This document shows, piece after piece, positions 15,460 through 20,659 of a stretch of DNA of 20,659 nt. The stretch is from assembly GCA_011777135.1 (NCBI GenBank), contig JAABVY010000205.1:1-20659 (forward strand), given 5' to 3'. The translations under genes and the position numbers were made by a program. The stretch is from Candidatus Zixiibacteriota bacterium (GTDB lineage Bacteria; Zixibacteria; MSB-5A5; JAABVY01). Within the stretch, counting starts at the first letter, position 1, and each line of letters opens with the position of its first letter. Under the pieces are notes generated by a model that was given only the letters and a program-made list of their open reading frames with translations, searched no databases and had not been told where the DNA came from.

Positions 15460-16104
15460 CTAAGGGAGCCTGATTTCCTCGACCCCTTTGGGAGTTTTGA
15501 ATTTGAATATCTCTGCGGGTATTTTGCGGTCGATTCTATAGTCTTTGAAGCGGATTGTAACTAAATTGCCATTGATATCTTTATATTCAGCTCTCCTCGT
15601 GAGATAAGTCTCCGGATCGATGAAAAGATACATCTCTTTTATAAAATTATCTTTTTCCATGGCCTTCAGAACGATTTTGTAGCATGTCCCGAAATCACAT
15701 GTAGTATCGGTGAGAAGATCGGCCTCATAGCCTTCCTTGAAGCTGAAAATATAATCCGAGGGCCTAACCAGATCATCGACCTCATGTACCGAGTCTATTT
15801 TCACCTGCTTATTTTCTACCGAATAGACCCATATCAGTATTGAATCCGATACAATAGTCTGATCAACGGTCTCGATCCTGAATCTGTCATCATCGGTCAA
15901 AAATATTCTACCGGAAGTCTTATCCACAGTGGCGAAGACGCCGGAGCTGACCTCCTGCTCGAAATCCACCTGCAGGGTTTCGATATCCTCAAGCCGCATG
16001 TCGATCTTCTTCAAAACTTCTTCCTCCTTCGAGGCAAGAAGGCCGACCGAAAGAAAGAGAAGGACTGCAGTTCCGAAAATTATATTTTGAATCAGCTTTT
16101 TCAT
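15460..16104 (-). CDS. lolA: LolA-like outer-membrane lipoprotein carrier protein
   Basis: LolA ferries lipoproteins through the periplasm to the outer membrane. The 214-residue product starts with a signal peptide (charged MKK then a hydrophobic stretch to about residue 24, cleavage near LLAS). The mature part begins with helices leading into VDFEQEV and SGRIFLTDDDRFRIET, the typical early strands of the LolA/LolB barrel. It continues with alternating strands to DYRIDRKIPAEIFKFKTPKGVEEI, the common end of the family. The position directly after ftsK is the same as that of lolA in many proteobacteria (ftsK-lolA), which supports the call. The ATG at 16104 has a weak ribosome binding site and lies 28 bases after the ftsK stop. 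Confidence 0.87.
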   Translation of the reverse strand: MKKLIQNIIFGTAVLLFLSVGLLASKEEEVLKKIDMRLEDIETLQVDFEQEVSSGVFATVDKTSGRIFLTDDDRFRIETVDQTIVSDSILIWVYSVENKQVKIDSVHEVDDLVRPSDYIFSFKEGYEADLLTDTTCDFGTCYKIVLKAMEKDNFIKEMYLFIDPETYLTRRAEYKDINGNLVTIRFKDYRIDRKIPAEIFKFKTPKGVEEIRLP

Positions 16105-16132
16105 ATTATTTCTTATACAATACAGACCGGGA

Positions 16133-18475
16133 TCAGTTGTTTCTTAATTTTTCAAGATATGTCTGATCGGCCAAAACCTCACGCGCCTTGGAACCGTCAT
16201 ATGGTCCCACAACTCCTTTAGCCTCAAGCAGATCAATCAATCGGGCGGCCCGCTGATAGCCGATCCCCAGACGCCTTTGAAGAAGCGAAACAGAACCCTG
16301 TTTGTGTCGAATAACCATCTCCGCCGCTTCTTTAAAGAGCGGATCGGCGTCAGTAACCAGAGCTCGTTGTTTCAGAGCTTCCTCGGTCATAGATTCTATT
16401 TTTCTGACTTCTACATCCTGCGTCTTCAATATTTCCACCAAACGGCCGGTTTCTTCCGACGTTATCAGGGCGCCATGAATGCGCACGGGTTCCGCCTGCC
16501 CCGGTTCAAGGAAAAGCATATCACCGCGTCCCAGCAACTTCTCCGCGCCGTTGCCGTCCAATATGGTACGGGAGTCTATCTTTGTCGCCACCTGAAAAGC
16601 TATCCTGGCCGAGAAGTTGGCCTTGATAAGCCCCGTGATCACATCCACCGAGGGCCTTTGTGTCGCGAGAATCAGATGTATGCCCACTGCCCTGGCCATT
16701 TGCGCCAGCCGGGTCAGCAGAATCTCAATTCGGCTCGAAGACTGGGACATCATCAGATCCGCCAGTTCATCAACAGCAATTACAAGATATGGCAGCCTCT
16801 CCGATGCCTGGACCTTATTATTGTACTGGACAATATTGCGGACTCCCTTTGAGGCCAATTTCTTATAACGGTTTTCCATCTCGACTACGGCATCATTGAG
16901 CACCCTCTCTGCCTGCTTAGCCTTGGTGATTACCGGACGTTCCAGGTGAGGAATTCCGGAATAGACCGAAAGCTCCAGCATCTTTGGATCGATGAATATA
17001 AACCGCAAATTGCGGGGATGATGCCTAAATATCAGGCTGCTCACAATAACATTCATACAGACCGATTTGCCGCTCCCGGTTGCTCCTGCAATCAGGAGAT
17101 GCGGCATTGATGCCAGGTCGGCCACATACGGTTCTCCGGCTGTGGTCAGGCCCAGGGCCATGGGAAGCAAGATTTTATTCGATTTAAATCTTTGATCAGT
17201 GACCACATCCTTCAGATATACTGTTTGGGGATAGCGATTGGGAATCTCCACACCGATCGCCGCTTTCCCGGGCACAGGCGCGATAATCCTGATCCGCTTG
17301 GCCTGCAGGGCCAGCGCCAGATCGTCGGAGAGATTGATTACCTGATTAACTTTGATACCCGGGGCAGGCTTGAATTCATAACGCGTTATCACCGGCCCTG
17401 GAAAGGTCTCAATCCTGTCATCGACCACATCTATATGAAATGTTTTCAACGTGTCCAGAAGTTGTGAACTTACCATCTTAATTTCGGAATTAGTGATTGC
17501 CTGATCAGGCTGAGGATTGGCATCCAGGATTCCGAAGTCCGGAGCCTGATACCCATCTTCGCACTTTCGGGTCATCTTTATGGCAAGTTTTTCTTTTTCT
17601 TTATTATCTTCGGTTATCTTTTCAACTTTTGCATCGGATGACTTTTCATCGGAAAGCTGCTCAAACAGGTCGGTAAACTTCCCTTGCTTTCCCTGATCGT
17701 CTTCAACTCTTTCATCAGGTCCATCAGGCTTTTCCCGAATTCTCATACGCCTCAGGCTCCCCCACAAATCCTTAAATACAGAGATTACCGTATATATTGG
17801 AGTAGTGAACCGGAAGCTTTTCTGTTTTTGTGGTTTTGCCCCGGAGCTCTTGGTTTTTTTTGTTGTCATGCCTATGCCGAATAGCGACAACATCCAATCC
17901 CGCACTCTGTCGGGAATTGAGGCAATCTTTTTCTCCCACCAGGATGGACGCCACTCTATCAAAAGGAACAACAGTATAATGATTGCGGCGAGAAATAAGA
18001 GGAATGAGCCAACTTTGCCGAAAAATCTGATTATAAAACTGGCCACACCGACTGCCAGTGCACCTCCGGGAGTAGATATAAAATCCACCTCGCCGCCGAC
18101 ATGGACATACTTTACACTCAATAGCAAAGCCAGTGCGGAGGAAATCATGAATGTATAGAATATTTTTTTTCTTAACTTAGGCAGTTTCCAGCGAAACAGA
18201 TATTTCACCCCTGTAAGAACAGCGAATACTGGCAGGAAAAATGCCAGCAGACCCAGAAGATAATACAGCAGGTGAGATAGCATTGCCCCCACCAATCCGA
18301 CCCAGTTGTCGGGAATGACCTCGAATATATCAAATCCCCAATTTTCGCTCAGCTGATAATCATCGTGCTGCGAATGGGATACCAATGAGAAGAAAATCAG
18401 AGCGCCGAGGGTCAACATCAAGAGACCCAGGAACTCGTCTTTGCGCCGTGGTGATAGATTTGCCAATGCCTTCAT
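16133..18475 (-). CDS. ftsK: DNA translocase FtsK/SpoIIIE
   Basis: FtsK pumps DNA at the division septum and helps resolve chromosome dimers. The 780-residue protein has four to five N-terminal membrane segments (about 15-175), a charged linker (about 200-320), the alpha/beta motor and a gamma winged-helix. The motor shows Walker A GATGSGKS (464-471), FIDPKMLEL (494-502), Walker B YLVIAVDELADL (563-574) and ATQRPS (604-609). The gamma domain (about 711-780) has LLQRRLGIGYQRAARLIDLL, which reads KOPS sites in known enzymes. The linker is short compared with E. coli FtsK, as in many non-proteobacterial homologues. The ATG at 18475 has no strong Shine-Dalgarno sequence. The gene follows the HU terminator, but I could not identify a convincing promoter in the 45 bases between. 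Confidence 0.97.
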   Translation of the reverse strand: MKALANLSPRRKDEFLGLLMLTLGALIFFSLVSHSQHDDYQLSENWGFDIFEVIPDNWVGLVGAMLSHLLYYLLGLLAFFLPVFAVLTGVKYLFRWKLPKLRKKIFYTFMISSALALLLSVKYVHVGGEVDFISTPGGALAVGVASFIIRFFGKVGSFLLFLAAIIILLFLLIEWRPSWWEKKIASIPDRVRDWMLSLFGIGMTTKKTKSSGAKPQKQKSFRFTTPIYTVISVFKDLWGSLRRMRIREKPDGPDERVEDDQGKQGKFTDLFEQLSDEKSSDAKVEKITEDNKEKEKLAIKMTRKCEDGYQAPDFGILDANPQPDQAITNSEIKMVSSQLLDTLKTFHIDVVDDRIETFPGPVITRYEFKPAPGIKVNQVINLSDDLALALQAKRIRIIAPVPGKAAIGVEIPNRYPQTVYLKDVVTDQRFKSNKILLPMALGLTTAGEPYVADLASMPHLLIAGATGSGKSVCMNVIVSSLIFRHHPRNLRFIFIDPKMLELSVYSGIPHLERPVITKAKQAERVLNDAVVEMENRYKKLASKGVRNIVQYNNKVQASERLPYLVIAVDELADLMMSQSSSRIEILLTRLAQMARAVGIHLILATQRPSVDVITGLIKANFSARIAFQVATKIDSRTILDGNGAEKLLGRGDMLFLEPGQAEPVRIHGALITSEETGRLVEILKTQDVEVRKIESMTEEALKQRALVTDADPLFKEAAEMVIRHKQGSVSLLQRRLGIGYQRAARLIDLLEAKGVVGPYDGSKAREVLADQTYLEKLRNN

Positions 18476-18520
18476 ACACTAACCAAAATGCTTATCTTTT
18501 GCCCTCAATCAACAATAAAT

Positions 18521-18558
18521 TTGAAAAGGCAGTCCTTAATGCGGGACCGCCTTTTCAA
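18521..18558 (-). terminator. Intrinsic terminator downstream of the HU gene
   Basis: The minus strand carries TTGAAAAGGCGGTCC (18558-18544), an eight-base loop (18543-18536) and GGACTGCCTTTTCAA (18535-18521). This makes a fifteen-pair stem with one G-T pair. The GC-rich core is flanked by AAAA and TTTT, the A-tract/T-tract layout of an intrinsic terminator. It begins 15 bases after the HU stop. The symmetry means it could also work in the other direction, where TTTTT follows at 18561-18565. Confidence 0.88.
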
Positions 18559-18572
18559 TCTTTTTCCCGCGA

Positions 18573-18845
18573 TTACTTAATCGCCTGTCTCAGTTTCTTT
18601 CCCGCCTTAAATTTGGGAATCCTGGCTGCAGCAATCTTGATAGGCTGTCCTGTCTGCGGGTTTCTACCGGTACGAGCTTTCCTTTTGGAGACTGAGAAAG
18701 TACCGAAGCCGACAAAACCGATCTTCCCATCTTTCTTAAGCGACTTGGTCACGCCATCGAAAAATGAATCCATGGCCTTGCGAGCCTGGACCTTGGAAAG
18801 ATTTGCATCTTTAGCAATCTTTGAGACCAGTTCCTCTTTGGTCAT
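18573..18845 (-). CDS. DNA-binding protein HU
   Basis: This small histone-like protein bends and compacts DNA as a dimer. The 90 residues have the standard HU length and register. Two N-terminal helices begin MTKEELVSKIAKDANLSK, GFGTFSVSKRKARTGRNP falls at about residues 46-63, and the beta arm ends in FKAGKKLRQAI. The proline of the arm tip is present in RNPQTGQ. AAGGGAGA (18858-18851) is a strong ribosome binding site six bases before the ATG. The gene stands alone with its own candidate promoter and a strong terminator, which suits an abundant monocistronic product. HU is preferred over IHF because the consensus arm GRNPQTG and the short C-terminus match HU. Confidence 0.96.
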   Translation of the reverse strand: MTKEELVSKIAKDANLSKVQARKAMDSFFDGVTKSLKKDGKIGFVGFGTFSVSKRKARTGRNPQTGQPIKIAAARIPKFKAGKKLRQAIK

Positions 18846-18893
18846 AAGCTTCTCCCTTGAATTAAGTGAACTCTTTTTACGGCTATCATATTT

Positions 18894-18922
18894 ATTTAAT
18901 TGTTTTGGTATTTTTAAGTCAA
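18894..18922 (-). promoter_or_regulatory. Candidate promoter of the HU gene
   Basis: TTGACT (18922-18917) is followed after 17 bases by TTAAAT (18899-18894). A better -10 lookalike, TATGAT (18890-18885), sits too far from that -35 box at 26 bases, so the active pair is unsettled. The surrounding 60 bases are strongly AT-rich, as expected of a strong promoter. This site explains most of the gap between lptD and the HU gene. Confidence 0.4.
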
Positions 18923-18969
18923 CAATAATTTTCCCTCAGAAACCTTATTTTTCGGGGCTTTGTGGGCTC

Positions 18970-20659
18970 TCAAAAACTGAACTGATCTGACAGCGGACTA
19001 TTGATACCCGATTCAGATTTTTCGAACTTGATATCCGGAAGCGATTTCACATTGATCCTGAAATAATATCCCCTTAAACTGCCGTTCGGAATCCACGTAA
19101 AAACCGCCTCCCAGCAGTGCAAATCCCGGTAAAAACTGAGCCTTCTTTGAGTAACCTCACCAGTCTTGATGTTATAATACTGGGAGAATGACACCTTCCA
19201 GTTTTGCGTTAAATTAAACTCGCTATTGACTGTAAGAGTATGAGTTATGGATGTGAATGCTCCCCGCGATTCTGCATAGCGATGACCGATCGAAAGACTC
19301 CAGGGATGTTTCTCCGGCTTCCCGGGAAATTTGGGCCGAAGCGTATCAATTGGCTCTCCCTGCAGGGCCGTGCCGATGACACTGGTATTTCCACGGTACG
19401 TAAAATCCGTAGTCAGCGACAGGTTTTCCAGACGTGGATGCAGCAGATCGAGCCTTTGAGTCGAACGATTATAAAGATCGTGGCTTGCAGACAATGAAAA
19501 TGTCAGGTATGGAATCGTCGAGCTGCGCATGGTCGTGTTTAAATTTGACCATTTATATGCCGGCGCCTTGAAATTATAACTGGCTGAAAAGTTAAGCGTA
19601 AACAAATCGAGCTTCTTATCCTGCTCTCCGCTTCTATATTTCAATTGGAATAGATTGCCTAATGACCATCTCAAACTCTGACTTTCCGCTCCCCCTGAAC
19701 CGATCGCCGCAAATGATGCCTCTTCGGCGTGACGGTCTGCTTTCGGCCGATAAGAATATGATAGTGTCGGCGTGACCACATGACGCAATGCCACCAAGCC
19801 GCTTATGGGCGGACGAAACATGCCGTAAAGTTTGGTATTCGAGCTCATCCCGAACGTAAATGCGGCCCGCCTGAGGCCGGTTTCAGTCATCAGGTTTGCT
19901 TCCCTGCTCTGATCCGTATCAAAAATATAGAACCAGTTCTCATTTATGGTCGCATTGGGGCTGATCGTAAAATATTTCAGAATCGTGGTGGGCATCGACA
20001 TGCTGATGTTGTGCCTGATATTGGCGTAATGCCTGCTCGTCCTTTCCTCACCCGCACCCGTATTGCTGATGAAATTATCCGAATTGACATTATAAGATAA
20101 CATCAAATTCTGGTACCAGCTCTTTTCTGAAGGATCCTCTGCTGAAAACACAGCTCTCGAGGGAAGCGAGAATGACAACCTGGGAAGGTTGTAGGTGGTA
20201 TTATTCTGGTCGAGATTATTGGTACCCTGCACCACCGCCGTAAAGGAGGCCCTCCCCCAGGTTTTTCGGAAGTTTAGCTGTGAACGCAGGGAGCGGTTCA
20301 GCCTTTCTTCCGGATCAGTGGAGACATCTGTGTAATAGCTCGCATCTGAAATAAAGTTACCACTACCGTTCAGGCTCGCGGTTTCTGCCAAGGTGTGCCG
20401 GTGGTTGAGATTGAGACTCCATCGGTTGCGCCTGTTAAGTCCGCTCAAAGTATGCCGGGTTTCGCGGGCATAGGACGCATCAACAGAGCCCGAAAATTTA
20501 TACCTCAGGGCGTACCTGAATCCCAGATTGAAAGTCACCCCCACCTCATCGTTGTAATCGATGCTGGTCTCCAGATCAAAATAGTCACTCAGGGCCCAGT
20601 AATATCCCAGTCGGTTTACAAATCGTGTACCACGCTCAAAATTTCCGATCTGGAATGGA
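18970..20659 (-). CDS. lptD: LPS-assembly protein LptD, C-terminal beta-barrel part
   Basis: The reading frame is open to the right edge, so the 5' part is missing; about 562 C-terminal residues are visible. The frame continues past the in-frame GTG at 20544 with RLGYYWALSDYFDLETSIDYND, so that codon is not the start. GYYW with SDYFD is typical of the start of the OstA/LptD barrel domain. The rest is a long succession of alternating-residue beta strands, rich in aromatic girdles (YRLSFSL, LSYSYRP, FSASYNF). The end, INVKSLPDIKFEKSESG and a terminal phenylalanine, resembles the closing strand of LptD in the Bacteroidota-like group. LptD places lipopolysaccharide in the outer leaflet of the outer membrane together with LptE. 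Another OstA-like barrel of the same superfamily cannot be excluded. Confidence 0.8.
   Translation of the reverse strand, partial: PFQIGNFERGTRFVNRLGYYWALSDYFDLETSIDYNDEVGVTFNLGFRYALRYKFSGSVDASYARETRHTLSGLNRRNRWSLNLNHRHTLAETASLNGSGNFISDASYYTDVSTDPEERLNRSLRSQLNFRKTWGRASFTAVVQGTNNLDQNNTTYNLPRLSFSLPSRAVFSAEDPSEKSWYQNLMLSYNVNSDNFISNTGAGEERTSRHYANIRHNISMSMPTTILKYFTISPNATINENWFYIFDTDQSREANLMTETGLRRAAFTFGMSSNTKLYGMFRPPISGLVALRHVVTPTLSYSYRPKADRHAEEASFAAIGSGGAESQSLRWSLGNLFQLKYRSGEQDKKLDLFTLNFSASYNFKAPAYKWSNLNTTMRSSTIPYLTFSLSASHDLYNRSTQRLDLLHPRLENLSLTTDFTYRGNTSVIGTALQGEPIDTLRPKFPGKPEKHPWSLSIGHRYAESRGAFTSITHTLTVNSEFNLTQNWKVSFSQYYNIKTGEVTQRRLSFYRDLHCWEAVFTWIPNGSLRGYYFRINVKSLPDIKFEKSESGINSPLSDQFSF

Noticed and set aside
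20542..20544. GTG codon as start of the lptD reading frame
   Set aside because: The frame stays open to the window edge, and the residues before the GTG (NRLGYYWALSDYFDLE) fit the LptD barrel, so the gene continues to the right.
1..20659. CRISPR arrays, insertion sequences, phage genes, tRNA or rRNA genes, toxin-antitoxin or defence systems
   Set aside because: I saw no direct repeat array, transposase or integrase motifs, cloverleaf sequence or rRNA segment on reading both strands. The tandem membrane-TPR genes are a duplication, not a mobile element.

Overview
The window comes from the chromosome of a diderm (Gram-negative type) bacterium. The evidence is an LptD-type outer-membrane barrel end, a LolA-like carrier, a BamD-like lipoprotein, a lytic transglycosylase and FtsK, all in one stretch. 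GC content looks moderate. The DUF2723/TMEM260-type membrane protein at the left edge and the envelope gene mix fit the FCB group and related candidate phyla (Zixibacteria-like), but this placement is inference and I could not run a search. Every gene I can support lies on the minus strand, so transcription runs from high to low coordinates.

In order of transcription: (1) The 3' part of lptD enters at the right edge (20659-18970). (2) A single HU gene (18845-18573) has its own candidate promoter and a strong intrinsic terminator. (3) A tightly packed run follows: ftsK, lolA-like, rimO, a membrane-anchored lytic transglycosylase, an unknown exported protein, a bamD-like lipoprotein, nadD, polA and a large membrane-TPR protein. 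Junctions are mostly overlaps or gaps of a few bases, and several ribosome binding sites sit on the stop codon of the gene before, so this reads as one operon mixing envelope, NAD and DNA-repair functions. (4) A second, paralogous membrane-TPR gene follows after 88 bases, possibly with its own promoter. (5) The riboflavin operon ribD-ribE-ribBA-ribH-nusB (4520-634) is preceded by a candidate promoter, an FMN riboswitch and an intrinsic terminator. (6) The N-terminal 158 codons of a DUF2723 protein run off the left edge.

The rib operon encodes all the dedicated enzyme activities from GTP and ribulose-5-phosphate to riboflavin (the intermediate dephosphorylation step is not encoded here), and FMN should shut it off by transcription termination. 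The competing RNA helices can be read directly: the 5' arm of the aptamer pairs either in P1 or with the 5' arm of the terminator.

The least explained parts are the tandem pair of roughly 650-residue membrane proteins with C-terminal helical-repeat domains between polA and the rib operon, and the small exported protein between the transglycosylase and bamD-like genes. I found no CRISPR array, insertion sequence, tRNA, rRNA, phage gene or recognisable defence system. Most of the window is ordinary housekeeping sequence.
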